From: Pseudomonas fluorescens
GTDB lineage: Bacteria > Pseudomonadota > Gammaproteobacteria > Pseudomonadales > Pseudomonadaceae
Assembly (NCBI RefSeq): GCF_001307155.1
Contig: NZ_CP012830.1
Span: forward strand, 5,826,501 to 5,890,500
Direction: 5' to 3'
Length of the DNA: 64,000 nt
The stretch's first letter is position 1; every line of letters begins with the position of its first letter. Shown piece after piece: positions 52,350-62,465 of the stretch. Under the pieces are notes generated by a model. The model saw only the letters and a program-made list of their open reading frames with translations. It was not told the origin of the DNA and ran no database searches. Both the position numbers and the translations under genes were made by a program.

Positions 52350-52439
52350 ATCGCGGGCAAGCCTTGCTCCTACGGACAGCGGGCGTTCGCAAATATTGCG
52401 TCCGGCTCGATACCTGTAGGAGCAAGGCGTGTCCGCGAT
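52350..52439. repeat. REP pair between rstA and the RND genes
   Basis: ATCGCGGGCAAGCCTTGCTC at 52350 is an imperfect inverted repeat of GAGCAAGGCGTGTCCGCGAT ending at 52439. It is placed between two divergent genes, which is unusual because REPs normally follow genes. Confidence 0.75.
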
Positions 52440-52584
52440 CGACTGCGAAGCAGGCGCCAAGGATATACGCCCTCGCACAGGCATGAGTAAAACCATTACA
52501 CAATTTCACACAGCACCTACAAAGCTTCACCGCTACGCTCGTCCCCTCCCCGTAGGATGCCGGGGTCATTATTGGGGTATTTAC

Positions 52585-53742
52585 ATGTCAAAGAACCTGT
52601 TTGCGAAGCTCGGCCTGATTGCCTTGGCAATGACGCTGAGTGCGTGCGACAAGTCCTCCACTGCCGAAGAAACAGCGCCGCTGGCCACGGTCCGGATCGA
52701 AACCATCGAAGCCCGGCCACTGTCGATCAGCAGCGAACTGAGTGGGCGGATCGCCGCGCCGCGAATCGCCGAAGTCCGGGCCCGGGTGGCCGGCGTGGTC
52801 CTGCAACGGACCTTCCGCGAAGGCAGCGACGTCAAACAGGGCGACGTGCTGTTTCGCATCGATCCGGCACCGTTCAAGGCTGATCTGGACAGCGCCCAGG
52901 CGGCGCTGCGCAAAGCCGAGGCCAATGCCTTTCAGGCGCGCTTGCAAGAGCAGCGTTACGCGCAGTTGATCGAAGGCAATGCCATCAGCGGCCAGGATTA
53001 CGACAACGCCCGCGCCGCCGTCCGGCAGACCGCCGCCGATGTCGCGGCCAATCAGGCGGCTGTGCAACGGGCGAAACTGAACCTCGGTTACGCCACTGTC
53101 ACCGCACCGATTTCCGGGCGGGTTGGCCGTGCCTTGGTCACCGAAGGCGCGCTGGTCGGGCAGAACGAAAGCACGCCATTGGCACTGATCCAGCAGCTGG
53201 ACCCGATCCACGCCGACCTGACCCAGTCGACCCGCGAACTCAACGAGTTGCGCCGGGCGTTTCGTGCCGGGCAGATGCAGCAGGTCGGCCAGGATCAGGC
53301 CAAAGCCACGCTGATTCAGGACGACGGCAGTCTCTACCCATTGCCCGGCAAGCTGCTGTTCGCCGACATCAGTGTCGACCCGGGTACTGGCCAGATCATT
53401 CTGCGCAGCGAGTTCCCCAACCCGGACCTCGACTTGCTGCCGGGCAGCTTCATCCGGGTGCGCCTGGAGCAAGCGGTGAATCAGCACGGTATCAGCGTGC
53501 CGCAACGGGCGATCCTGCGTGATAGCGCCGGCATTGCTCAGGTGCTTTTGCTCGACGCCGACGCCCGTGTCAGCCAGCAACCGGTGCAGCTCGGCCAAGT
53601 GCAGAAGGATCGCTGGATCGTCACCGGCGGCCTCAAGCCCGGCGACCGCATTGTCATCGAAGGCCTGCAGCACGCCCGTCCCGGCGAAAAAGTAGAAATC
53701 GACGACACCCCTCTTCCCCTTGCCCAGGTCACCGGGCAGTAG
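52585..53742 (+). CDS. RND efflux periplasmic adaptor (membrane fusion protein)
   Basis: A 385-residue lipoprotein adaptor. The lipobox is MTLSAC (Cys22) after MSKNLFAKLGLIALA. The barrel-sandwich (lipoyl) half motifs are RVAGVVLQRTFREGSDVKQGDVLFRID and ATVTAPISGRVGRALVTEGALV. Between them is an alpha-hairpin (QAALRKAEANAFQARLQEQRYAQLIEGNAISGQDYDNARAAV). AcrA/MexA-type. The start at 52585 is fixed by the signal peptide. It is followed 16 bases on by the pump gene. Confidence 0.93.
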   Translation: MSKNLFAKLGLIALAMTLSACDKSSTAEETAPLATVRIETIEARPLSISSELSGRIAAPRIAEVRARVAGVVLQRTFREGSDVKQGDVLFRIDPAPFKADLDSAQAALRKAEANAFQARLQEQRYAQLIEGNAISGQDYDNARAAVRQTAADVAANQAAVQRAKLNLGYATVTAPISGRVGRALVTEGALVGQNESTPLALIQQLDPIHADLTQSTRELNELRRAFRAGQMQQVGQDQAKATLIQDDGSLYPLPGKLLFADISVDPGTGQIILRSEFPNPDLDLLPGSFIRVRLEQAVNQHGISVPQRAILRDSAGIAQVLLLDADARVSQQPVQLGQVQKDRWIVTGGLKPGDRIVIEGLQHARPGEKVEIDDTPLPLAQVTGQ

Positions 53743-53758
53743 GCAGGACGCAGACTTT

Positions 53759-56700
53759 ATGCCGCAATTCTTTATCGACCGCCCGGTGTTCGCCTGGGTG
53801 GTCGCACTGTTTATCCTGTTGGCCGGTGCGCTGGCTATCCCGCAGCTGCCTGTCGCGCAGTACCCCAACGTTGCACCGCCGAAGGTCGAGATCTATGCGG
53901 TGTACCCGGGCGCCTCGGCGCAAACCATCGACGAAAGCGTGGTCAGCCTGATCGAGGGCGAGCTCAACGGCGCCGATCACCTGCTGTATTTCGAATCCCA
54001 GAGCAGCCTTGGCACCGCGACCATCACCGCCACCTTCCAGCCCGGTACCGATCCGGAAATGGCTCAGGTCGATGTGCAAAACCGCCTCAAGGTGATCGAG
54101 TCGCGCCTGCCGCAAGCGGTGACCCAACAAGGTTTGCAGGTCGAGAAAGTCTCGGCCGGCTTCCTGCTGTTGATCACCCTCACCTCCAGCGACGGCAAGC
54201 TCAATGACGTGGCGCTCAGCGACTATCTGGCGCGCAACGTGATGAACGAGATCAAGCGTCTGGACGGCGTCGGCAAGGCTCAGCTGTATGGCGCCGAACG
54301 GGCCATGCGGATCTGGATCGACCCGCAGAAACTGATCGGTTTCAACCTGACCCCGGCCGACGTCAACGCGGCGATCGTCGCGCAGAACGCCCAGGTCTCG
54401 GCCGGCAGCATCGGCGATTTGCCGACCCGTACCACCCAGGAAATCACTGCGACGGTGCTGGTGAAAGGTCAACTGTCGACCCCCGAAGAGTTCGCCGACA
54501 TTGTGCTGCGGGCCAATCCCGACGGTTCCACGGTGCGCGTGGGTGACGTGGCGCGGGTCGAAATCGGCAGCCAGGAATACCAGTTCTCCACCCGCCTCAA
54601 CGGCAAGCCGTCGACAGCGGTCAGCGTGCAGCTGTCGCCCGGCGCCAACGCCTTGAGCACCGCAACGCTGGTGCGCGAGAAGATGGACGAGCTGGCGCGC
54701 TACTTCCCGGCCGGTGTGGAATACAAGATTCCGTACGACACTTCGCCGTTCGTCAAAGTCTCGATCACCAAAGTGGTCTACACCCTCGGCGAGGCGATGC
54801 TGCTGGTGTTCGCGGTGATGTTCCTGTTCCTGCAGAACATCCGCTATACGCTGATCCCGACGTTGGTGGTGCCCGTGGCATTGATGGGCACTTTTGCGAC
54901 CATGATGGCGCTGGGTTTCTCGATCAACGTACTGACCATGTTCGGCATGGTCCTGGCGATCGGCATTCTGGTCGACGACGCTATCGTCGTGGTCGAGAAC
55001 GTCGAGCGGATCATGGTCAACGAAGGTCTGTCGCCCAAAGAAGCAACGCGCAAAGCCATGAGCCAGATCACTGGGGCGATCATCGGTATTACGCTGGTGC
55101 TGGTGGCGGTGTTTATCCCGATGGCGTTCATGCCGGGCTCGGTCGGGGTGATCTACCAGCAGTTCTCGCTGTCGATGGCCACATCGATTCTGTTCTCGGC
55201 GTTCCTCGCCCTGACACTCACCCCGGCACTCTGCGCCACGCTGCTGAAACCGATCGCCAAAGGTGAACATCATGCCAAGGGCGGTTTCTTCGGCTGGTTC
55301 AACCAGCGCTTCGAGCAGATGACCGAGGGCTATCAGCGCTGGGTCGTCTACGCCCTGAAACGCAGTGGTCGTTATCTGCTGGTCTATGGCGTGTTGTTGA
55401 TTGGTTTGGTGTTTTGCTTCAGTCGCCTGCCCTCGTCCTTCCTGCCGGTCGAAGACCAGGGCTACACCATCACCGACATTCAACTGCCACCGGGTGCCAG
55501 CAAGAACCGTACGGTGCAGGTGGTCGAGCAGATCGAAGCGCACAACGCCACTGAACCCGGTGTCGGCGACAGCACAGTGATTCTCGGCTTCAGCTTCTCC
55601 GGCAGCGGTCAGAACGCAGCCCTGGCGTTTACCACGCTCAAGGATTGGTCTGAACGCGGCAGCGACGACTCGGCGGCCTCGATTGCCAATCGCGCCAACG
55701 GTGCCTTGAGTCAGATCAAGGACGCCGTGGCCTTCTCGATACTGCCACCTCCGGTTGACGGCCTCGGTACGTCGAGCGGTTTCGAGTTCCGCCTGCAAGA
55801 CCGCGGTGGCCTGGGTCATGCGGCGCTGATGCAAGCGCGCAGTGCCTTGCTGGCGGCTGCCGAGAAAAGCCCGATCCTGATGAACGTGCGCGAAAGTGCC
55901 CTGGCGGAAGCACCGCAAGTGCAACTTGAGGTCGACCGCAAACAGGCCAATGCCTTGGGCATTTCCTTCGCCGATATCGGTAACGTGCTGTCCACCGCTG
56001 TCGGTTCGGCCTACATCAACGATTTCCCCAACCAGGGGCGGATGCAGCGGGTGGTGGTTCAGGCTGAAGGCGATCAACGCAGTCAGGTTGACGACTTGCT
56101 GAAGATCCACGTGCGCAACAATGCCGATAAAATGGTCCCACTGTCGGCGTTCGTCCAGGCCACATGGACCCAGGGCCCGGCGCAGCTGACGCGCTACAAC
56201 GGTTACCCGGCGATCAGCATTTCCGGTGAGCCGGCGCCCGGTCACAGCACCGGCGAAGCGATGGCGGAAATCGAGCGTCTGGTCGCCCAAGGCCCGGCAG
56301 GTCTGGGTCAGGAATGGACCGGGTTGTCGTTGCAAGAGCGCCTGTCCGGCAGCCAGGCACCGATGCTGCTTGGCTTGTCATTGCTGATCGTGTTCCTGTG
56401 TCTGGCAGCGCTGTACGAGAGCTGGTCGATTCCGACTTCGGTGCTGCTGGTGGTGCCGCTGGGTGTGCTCGGCGCGGTGCTGGCGGTGACCTTGCGCGGA
56501 ATGCCCAACGACGTGTTCTTCAAGGTCGGGCTGATCACCATCATCGGGCTGTCAGCGAAAAACGCGATCCTGATCATCGAGTTCGCCAAGAGCCTGTACG
56601 ACGAAGGCCATGACCTGATCGACGCCACCGTGCAAGCCGCACGCTTGCGCCTGCGACCGATCATCATGACCTCGCTGGCATTCATCCTTGGCGTGGTACC

Positions 56701-56857
56701 GCTGGCGATTGCCACCGGCGCAAGCTCGGCGAGTCAGCAGGCGATCGGCACTGGCGTGATCGGCGGGATGATCACCGCGACCATGGCGGTGGTGTTTGTG
56801 CCGGTGTTTTTTGTAGTGGTGATGAAACTGGTCAGGAAACGCCAAGCAAAACCCTGA
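53759..56857 (+). CDS. RND multidrug efflux pump, inner-membrane subunit (HAE1)
   Basis: A 1032-residue transporter with 12 helices and two large periplasmic loops. The N-terminus FFIDRPVFAWVVALFILLAG and GMVLAIGILVDDAIVVVENVERIM (proton-relay Asp-Asp in TM4) are typical of AcrB/MexB. GAILVLPFG-type segments and IGLSAKNAILIIEFAK in TM10 hold the relay Lys. It exports hydrophobic drugs with the adaptor gene just upstream. No outer-membrane factor gene follows, so it probably uses a shared OprM-type channel. No TetR gene is adjacent; rstAB is the nearest regulator. Confidence 0.94.
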   Translation: MPQFFIDRPVFAWVVALFILLAGALAIPQLPVAQYPNVAPPKVEIYAVYPGASAQTIDESVVSLIEGELNGADHLLYFESQSSLGTATITATFQPGTDPEMAQVDVQNRLKVIESRLPQAVTQQGLQVEKVSAGFLLLITLTSSDGKLNDVALSDYLARNVMNEIKRLDGVGKAQLYGAERAMRIWIDPQKLIGFNLTPADVNAAIVAQNAQVSAGSIGDLPTRTTQEITATVLVKGQLSTPEEFADIVLRANPDGSTVRVGDVARVEIGSQEYQFSTRLNGKPSTAVSVQLSPGANALSTATLVREKMDELARYFPAGVEYKIPYDTSPFVKVSITKVVYTLGEAMLLVFAVMFLFLQNIRYTLIPTLVVPVALMGTFATMMALGFSINVLTMFGMVLAIGILVDDAIVVVENVERIMVNEGLSPKEATRKAMSQITGAIIGITLVLVAVFIPMAFMPGSVGVIYQQFSLSMATSILFSAFLALTLTPALCATLLKPIAKGEHHAKGGFFGWFNQRFEQMTEGYQRWVVYALKRSGRYLLVYGVLLIGLVFCFSRLPSSFLPVEDQGYTITDIQLPPGASKNRTVQVVEQIEAHNATEPGVGDSTVILGFSFSGSGQNAALAFTTLKDWSERGSDDSAASIANRANGALSQIKDAVAFSILPPPVDGLGTSSGFEFRLQDRGGLGHAALMQARSALLAAAEKSPILMNVRESALAEAPQVQLEVDRKQANALGISFADIGNVLSTAVGSAYINDFPNQGRMQRVVVQAEGDQRSQVDDLLKIHVRNNADKMVPLSAFVQATWTQGPAQLTRYNGYPAISISGEPAPGHSTGEAMAEIERLVAQGPAGLGQEWTGLSLQERLSGSQAPMLLGLSLLIVFLCLAALYESWSIPTSVLLVVPLGVLGAVLAVTLRGMPNDVFFKVGLITIIGLSAKNAILIIEFAKSLYDEGHDLIDATVQAARLRLRPIIMTSLAFILGVVPLAIATGASSASQQAIGTGVIGGMITATMAVVFVPVFFVVVMKLVRKRQAKP

Positions 56858-56870
56858 ACCAGACACAACC

Positions 56871-57004
56871 TTGTGGCGAGGGAGCTTGCTCCCGCTGGAC
56901 CGCGAAGCGGTCCCAATATCAGCAGCCGCTATCCGCCAGATAAAACTCATAGACTGGTTTACAACCGCTGCGCGGCCGAGCGGGAGCAAGCTCCCTCGCC
57001 ACAA
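56871..57004. repeat. REP pair, 26-bp perfect arms
   Basis: TTGTGGCGAGGGAGCTTGCT... (56871-56896) pairs exactly with 56979-57004. It is nearly identical to the pairs at 10011 and 63632. It follows the RND operon. Confidence 0.92.
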
Positions 57005-57052
57005 TGGACCGCGCTGCGCTATGGTGGTTAAAACCCGTCCTATCGAGTGACC

Positions 57053-57694
57053 ATGCCACACCTCCTGCGCACCCACCCTCGCCTGACCGCCGCCGCCCTG
57101 CTGGGGGTGACGGTCAGCCTCCTGGCTCCGGCCAGTTCGATCATCAGCAAAATCCTTATTGGCTGGAATGCCGGCGTCTGGACCTATCTGGTACTGATGC
57201 TCTGGCTCACCATCCGCGCGCGGGCCGATGATGTAAAACGTATCGCCGAAGTCGAAGATGAAAACGCCGGCATGGTACTGCTCATCGTCTGTATCGCGGC
57301 GATTGCCAGCCTCGCCACCATCACCCTGGAGTTGGTCGGCAGCAAGGATCTGGAGACCAGCCGACGGCTATTGCATTACGGCTTCACCGGGATGACGGTG
57401 ATCGGTTCATGGTTGTTGGTCGGGGTGATCTTCAGCGTGCACTACGCTCGGCTGTTCTACACCTGGGACGGCAAGGAGCCGGCGCTGCGCTTTGCCGAAG
57501 GCTTGAAAAACCCCAACTATTGGGACTTCCTGTATTTCTCGTTCACCATCGGCGTGGCCGTGCAAACCGCCGATGTCGGGGTGGCCACACGCAGTTTGCG
57601 CAAGATCGTGCTGGCCCAGTCACTGATCGGCTTTCTGTTTAACACGGCCATCCTGGGGTTTTCGATCAACATTGCCGCGGGGTTGTTCAGTTGA
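57053..57694 (+). CDS. DUF1345 membrane protein
   Basis: A 213-residue protein with about five hydrophobic segments (TAAALLGVTVSLLAPASSIISKILIGW, GMVLLIVCIAAIASLATITLEL, GFTGMTVIGSWLLVGVIFSVHYA, WDFLYFSFTIGVAVQTADVGV and LIGFLFNTAILGFSINIAAGLF). The NPNYWDFLYFSFTIGVAVQTADV signature is that of DUF1345, a family of unknown function. The region after it converges on the autotransporter gene. Confidence 0.88.
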   Translation: MPHLLRTHPRLTAAALLGVTVSLLAPASSIISKILIGWNAGVWTYLVLMLWLTIRARADDVKRIAEVEDENAGMVLLIVCIAAIASLATITLELVGSKDLETSRRLLHYGFTGMTVIGSWLLVGVIFSVHYARLFYTWDGKEPALRFAEGLKNPNYWDFLYFSFTIGVAVQTADVGVATRSLRKIVLAQSLIGFLFNTAILGFSINIAAGLFS

Positions 57695-57727
57695 CCACGG
57701 ATTGGGCGATCCGCAATCAATCGCCCC

Positions 57728-60055
57728 TTAAAACTTGAACTGCACGCCCAGCGTCCCGCCAATCGGCATTTCGATGTTCTTGCCGTTCATATACTCGAAC
57801 TCGGCGTGTGCACTCCAGCGGTCGGTCAGCTTCACGGCAACCCCCGTCGCCACTTCCAGGCGCGACCCGGAGAGTTTATGTTTAAACCGAGTGTCGTTGA
57901 CCTTGAACTCATTGCTTGCGGAAAACTCATGCGCCAGCGTTGCACGGACATAAGGCTGCAGTGCGCTGCCGTTCTTCATCTGCAAGTCACGACCCGCCGT
58001 TACCCCAACCTTGCCCAGCAATGAATAGGTCCCGTCGCCCTCGACTTCCATGCCGTTATCCAGACCATAATTCTTGCCCTGAATGTAGGCGGTCGACCAC
58101 CGAGTGGAGGGCTCGATGAAATATCCGTTGCGGAGTTCGATTTTCCGACCCGCCTCCACAGACGCACTCACGGCGGTATTACCGTAATCCCCCTTGGACT
58201 TTTCCCCATCACTCATCGCAACATCAGCCTTGCTCTCCAAGCGATTGAGCTTGAGAGTGCTATCGATGTAATACCCCTGCTCACCCAACCAGGTCAGGTA
58301 GCTGCCCAGGAAGTAGCTGTCGACGGTGGCCGAACTGCCATGGTTCAGAGCGAGGTCCGATTGGCTATAACCAGCCATCACCCCCAGCATCCACCGACTG
58401 TCGCCCAACGGTGTATCGACACCCAACGCAAAACCCTTCTGCGTTTGCTGAAAGCTATTGCCGTAGTCCCCATTGACGTTGTACTTGCTGCCAAAAGCGC
58501 GGCTCCAGGCCCCCGACTTGCCGGGGTTGAAGCGCACTTCACCCATGCGCGTGCGTAGCGAGGCGTCTTCGCCGTATAACACGGTGAGCGGTGCACCAAA
58601 CAAGGCACTGACGACCTGAGTGGAGGGGCTGACGGTGAGCTTGCTCGGGTCGAGGAACCAGTTTTTACCGGTTGTATCCTGAGTCAGCCCATAGGAATAC
58701 GTCCCCAGATCGACCGTACCATCGGCATTGGCCAACTTGAACTGAGCATCGCCACCTTGTGTGTGCACCACAGTGATCGGCTCGCCACTGGCCGGATCGA
58801 CACCGCTGCTGGTGATCAGCAGTCGATGATCGCCGGTAGCGGTGCCGGTGACGTTCAACAAATCAGTCTCACCCGTGGTGAAATGGGTGCGCATGAGGAA
58901 CAGGCCGTCGCCCGACAGGTTGGTTACATCCAGTTGCTTGTAGTCATTGCCATGATCGGCACCAAACCTGACAGTGCCCTCTGTGTGCAGGTCACCGACC
59001 TGGCTGTTGCCGGTCATGGTCCATTCGGATTGACGATCGATGCCGACCGTGGCCACGTTCTCCAGGCGCCCGGTCAATAGAGAACCTTGCTGCAACTGAA
59101 CATTCGCTGTACTACCCGACTCGGCGATCACGTCACCGGTCAGCGAGCCTTGCTTGAAAGTCAGGTTCGCGATGCTGTTGCCGGCCACTTGAGCATTGCC
59201 GTTCAGTGCGCTGTTGCCGACGTTCATGTTGACCAACGCCTTTCCCGTCACGTCCAGAATGATGCCGTTACCGCCGTTGAGAGTGGAACCGTTGAGAATA
59301 TCGATCTGTGTCGGGGTGCTGTCCTTACTGGCGTAATCGACAAGGATCGCCGAACCCGATCCACCGACCACACTCGATTTGTTCAGAACCACTGTATTAG
59401 GTTGAGAAACAACATTGGGATCCAGCCCGAGGATCAAGCCATTCTGGCCGCCGATGATATGGCTGCCATTGCTGGCAGTAACGCTGCCATTGGTCAACCG
59501 AAGTCCGTAACTCGTGGTGCCAGTGCCTTGCAGCGTAGAGTTCGAAAGATTCAGAGCACTAAGGCCGGTGACCCACGCCCCGCCCGTCACGCCAGTGATC
59601 GTGCTGCCGCTCACCGTTGCTGTAGAGCCGATGTCGCCGCCCGCATTGCGGGCGATGCGCATACCCAATTGGTTACTGTTGATCGTACTGTCAGTAATGA
59701 TCGCGACGCTGTCGACCAGTACGATTGCCGTATTGCCGTCAGCAGCGTTGACTGTCGTATTGACCAGATTGACCGTCGAGCCTTGGCGGGCTGAAATTTG
59801 TTGTGTCGTGCCTGCATTGACATTGAGCGTCGACCTGATTGCGTCTATAGCAAAAGTCGACATACCGTCGACCGTCAACTTGGCGCCGCTGTAAAGCTGC
59901 CAATCCCGGGTCACCCCCGGCGCACTGATTGTAAGGCTGGTGCCGTCCAGGCGCTGGGCGCTGGCATCGGGCGCGATCATCGACATAAGGACCAGTGATG
60001 ACATATTGAGCCCGATGACAACCGGGCTCAGATTAAATAGTTGCGTTAACGACAT
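57728..60055 (-). CDS. Autotransporter with pertactin-like passenger
   Basis: A 775-residue type Va secreted protein. The signal peptide ends at DASA (about residue 33). A beta-helix passenger follows (residues about 40-460) rich in Asn, Ser, Thr and Gly, with repeats such as GNTAIVLVDSVAIITDSTINSNQLGMRIARNAGG. The C-terminal beta-barrel (about 500-775) has AWSRAFGSKYNVNGDYGNSF and ends in GVQFKF, a proper Bam signal. No catalytic motif is visible, so adhesion is the best guess. Confidence 0.92.
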   Translation of the reverse strand: MSLTQLFNLSPVVIGLNMSSLVLMSMIAPDASAQRLDGTSLTISAPGVTRDWQLYSGAKLTVDGMSTFAIDAIRSTLNVNAGTTQQISARQGSTVNLVNTTVNAADGNTAIVLVDSVAIITDSTINSNQLGMRIARNAGGDIGSTATVSGSTITGVTGGAWVTGLSALNLSNSTLQGTGTTSYGLRLTNGSVTASNGSHIIGGQNGLILGLDPNVVSQPNTVVLNKSSVVGGSGSAILVDYASKDSTPTQIDILNGSTLNGGNGIILDVTGKALVNMNVGNSALNGNAQVAGNSIANLTFKQGSLTGDVIAESGSTANVQLQQGSLLTGRLENVATVGIDRQSEWTMTGNSQVGDLHTEGTVRFGADHGNDYKQLDVTNLSGDGLFLMRTHFTTGETDLLNVTGTATGDHRLLITSSGVDPASGEPITVVHTQGGDAQFKLANADGTVDLGTYSYGLTQDTTGKNWFLDPSKLTVSPSTQVVSALFGAPLTVLYGEDASLRTRMGEVRFNPGKSGAWSRAFGSKYNVNGDYGNSFQQTQKGFALGVDTPLGDSRWMLGVMAGYSQSDLALNHGSSATVDSYFLGSYLTWLGEQGYYIDSTLKLNRLESKADVAMSDGEKSKGDYGNTAVSASVEAGRKIELRNGYFIEPSTRWSTAYIQGKNYGLDNGMEVEGDGTYSLLGKVGVTAGRDLQMKNGSALQPYVRATLAHEFSASNEFKVNDTRFKHKLSGSRLEVATGVAVKLTDRWSAHAEFEYMNGKNIEMPIGGTLGVQFKF

Positions 60056-60224
60056 AGTGAGGTATCCAGGTAATTATCCTTCCTTGAAGGAAAGATCCGG
60101 TAATTAGACAAGGGAGTTCTCGTCCCGGAATCCGCGGGAGACTACGTGCGTAAACGATTCGCGTATGTAGGACTTTTCATCAGTTCAATCAGACTTTTCC
60201 CTCTGATGAGTCAGAGTATAAAAA

Positions 60225-60257
60225 ACAGAGAGAGGTGCTGGCCTCTCTCTTTTTTTC
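60225..60257. terminator. Terminator downstream of the 680-residue gene
   Basis: AGAGAGAGGTGCTGGCCTCTCTCT with an A-tract on the left and T7 on the right. It ends the minus-strand gene that stops at 60279 and can work in both directions. The remaining gap, 60056-60224, holds the autotransporter promoter; nothing else is seen. Confidence 0.85.
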
Positions 60258-60278
60258 GGTCAGCTTTGATTGATGTGC

Positions 60279-62321
60279 TTATCTATCTTCACAATATACG
60301 CGAGAAGCCAAAAACCTTGCTTCACGCAAGAACACAAGTGACGACGTGGGTGTACCCTCAACTGGTGTTGTGTACCAGCATTTGAAAGCACCATTATCTT
60401 GTCCAGACGCGAAGCTCGGCTGAATCGGTTTCAGCTTATCCAAATAGGTTCGGACATACACTACAAACTTGTCATCGATCTCATTGCCCTGAATCGTGTA
60501 CTGCTCTGAGAACTCGGTACCAACGATGACCTCATGGCCCTCCCGATCTATTGTGCCTACGGAGTGCACCGTAACAACCGTGTCTTTCGGCATCCAGAGC
60601 TTGTTGATAGGGATAGTCACTGCCAGCCGCTGATATAGGTCTTTCGCCGGCGTGCCCGGTGGCGCACTGTTTTTGACACTATTACAGTTAATGACATATT
60701 TTTGGACGCCATTGTCCATGACCGGAAAGGTTTCTGCCGACGGCTCTGAAAATTCGACTATCGCGGCATCAACGGTAACCTTAGTGATTTCCGACATCAG
60801 AATATTGGCACTACCATTGACCCGAATAGCCCAACAGGCGTCCTTGATACCCGTACCAGCGCTATCAATATCGGCTGCAGGTATATCGTATGTAAGCTCT
60901 GTCTCGTCACCGATCAATCCCTTCGAATAAATATCTATCCCATCGTACCGGAGTATAGCAATTTCATCGGTCATTATCGAAAAGAGCGGATCGCTCATCG
61001 GTGTACTGATGGTGACCGTCTTTCCACGATCCGTGCCGATGATATGATTCAATGTATCGGATTCCCCTTTAAGCCCGACATTGATCATCTTCGGATTGGT
61101 CAAGCTCGGGTAATCGGGGTGCGGCAGGCCGGCGATCGACCCATCAAAAGTGAACGGGTAATCAGCCGATGGAGTCGGAGACTCAATCCCTCGTATTAAC
61201 TGGTAAGAAAGTTTCGTGGGAATCGGTTGATCACGATGGCCCGCCAGTTGTTTCAGTTCCAGATAGGAGAGCAGAAACCGCATCGGGTTCGGCTCGGCGC
61301 CTACGGTTTTCTCCGCCACTGGAATAGTGCCATTCAGAAGCAGCCGAATTTTGTCTGTAGCAAGAGCGTGGTCAGGATGTTTTACGTAAACATAAATTTT
61401 GAATTGAAGCGTTTTTAGATCAAGCACCCCATTTTTTCCGACGATGGGCATATCGAGCTCATGCAATACCGGTTTCACTTGCAACTTCACCGGAATAGAG
61501 ACAGGAAATGAAACCTTACTTTCGTTGCCAGCCCTATCCGTAATTAAGATATTCACATAAATGGTGCCATCCTTCGAAACTTTATCTGCAAATTTATCAA
61601 GCGGGATATCCACCCGTCCATCAACAGCTAACACGCCGGTAAATACCAGATCCGCAAGAGGGGCGTCTGCCCCTGGCTCGGCATTGGAGATCGCTGCCGA
61701 AAACACATCACTTCCAGAATAAAATTGATACTCGGTGTCAATCTTTACTTTGAGAGGCAATTCTTTTTCAAGCCACGGTGTGTCAATGAGATCGGGCGCA
61801 TCAATAATGATAACTTTAGGAGGTCGAATGAAGGTACCGTCAAGCTTGCTTCGGTAAGGCCCGTGGAGATCAATGTTGATATGGAGATCATCTGTAAACA
61901 GTTCATTGCCGCTCCTGCCATCAACGATTTCCAACGTCACGTAATAACGAGTTACCGATTCAAGCTCTTCATCGTCAAGCAGGTACTCTTTCGGCAGAGG
62001 CAAGTCTACAGGATAGTCCGTTTCAGCCTTAGGCAAATCAATAAGCCCCCCAACATAAACCGGAGCTTCAGATCCGCTTTTATATAAATACACTCTGGCC
62101 TTATCACCCTCATGGTATTCATTCAGCTTCACCACCGAAATCTTCAGGTCGTTATCCAGAAGTTTGGCAGGCAGTAATCCGTCATCCAACATCCCTTCAA
62201 TCCTAGGGGCCGGATGCTTTTCATCCGCATTTGGCAAACTGAAAAAGCGGCTCTTGTCACGAGCCTTCTCGGCAATTTGTTGGTTGGTCAGTTTCGATGT
62301 CAGCTTTTCATTAGCAGTCAT
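60279..62321 (-). CDS. Large beta-rich repeat protein, unknown function
   Basis: A 680-residue protein starting MTANEKLTSKLTNQQIAEK. No signal peptide and no membrane segment. From about residue 60 it looks like several Ig-like or beta-sandwich domains of 110-130 residues (for example NEYHEGDKARVYLY...YYVTLEIVDGRSGN, then KVKIDTEYQF...YVNILITDRAGNES, then KIYVYVKHPD). The phrasing GDKxRVYLY recurs in large pseudomonad surface-repeat proteins. The codons are clearly more AT-rich than in neighbouring genes, indicating transfer or relaxed selection. Cysteines are few. It could be an effector, adhesin or phage-tail-like part; none is proved. Confidence 0.8.
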   Translation of the reverse strand: MTANEKLTSKLTNQQIAEKARDKSRFFSLPNADEKHPAPRIEGMLDDGLLPAKLLDNDLKISVVKLNEYHEGDKARVYLYKSGSEAPVYVGGLIDLPKAETDYPVDLPLPKEYLLDDEELESVTRYYVTLEIVDGRSGNELFTDDLHINIDLHGPYRSKLDGTFIRPPKVIIIDAPDLIDTPWLEKELPLKVKIDTEYQFYSGSDVFSAAISNAEPGADAPLADLVFTGVLAVDGRVDIPLDKFADKVSKDGTIYVNILITDRAGNESKVSFPVSIPVKLQVKPVLHELDMPIVGKNGVLDLKTLQFKIYVYVKHPDHALATDKIRLLLNGTIPVAEKTVGAEPNPMRFLLSYLELKQLAGHRDQPIPTKLSYQLIRGIESPTPSADYPFTFDGSIAGLPHPDYPSLTNPKMINVGLKGESDTLNHIIGTDRGKTVTISTPMSDPLFSIMTDEIAILRYDGIDIYSKGLIGDETELTYDIPAADIDSAGTGIKDACWAIRVNGSANILMSEITKVTVDAAIVEFSEPSAETFPVMDNGVQKYVINCNSVKNSAPPGTPAKDLYQRLAVTIPINKLWMPKDTVVTVHSVGTIDREGHEVIVGTEFSEQYTIQGNEIDDKFVVYVRTYLDKLKPIQPSFASGQDNGAFKCWYTTPVEGTPTSSLVFLREARFLASRVYCEDR

Positions 62322-62387
62322 TTCACGTTCTCCATCACAGTTGAATTGATGCGCGCCCGAACAGGCGATGTTGGGGATCGTTCTTCA

Positions 62388-62465
62388 ATAACAGGCGGTG
62401 ACCTGTTATGCCTGCAAGAAATTAAACGCCCTATCCCCAACACCGGCTACTGTCAGATCTGACAG
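62388..62465. promoter_or_regulatory. Two palindromes upstream of the 680-residue gene
   Basis: ATAACAGG-6 bases-CCTGTTAT (62388-62409) and CTGTCAGATCTGACAG (62450-62465, perfect). They lie in the gap between this gene and ptxS, and may bind a regulator or form hairpins. They are unrelated to the PtxS sequence at 62554. Confidence 0.45.

Noticed and set aside
53729..56335. 868-codon antisense frame in the RND pump
   Set aside because: Composition typical of antisense of a membrane protein (His, Gln, Arg rich), no ribosome binding site, no domain.
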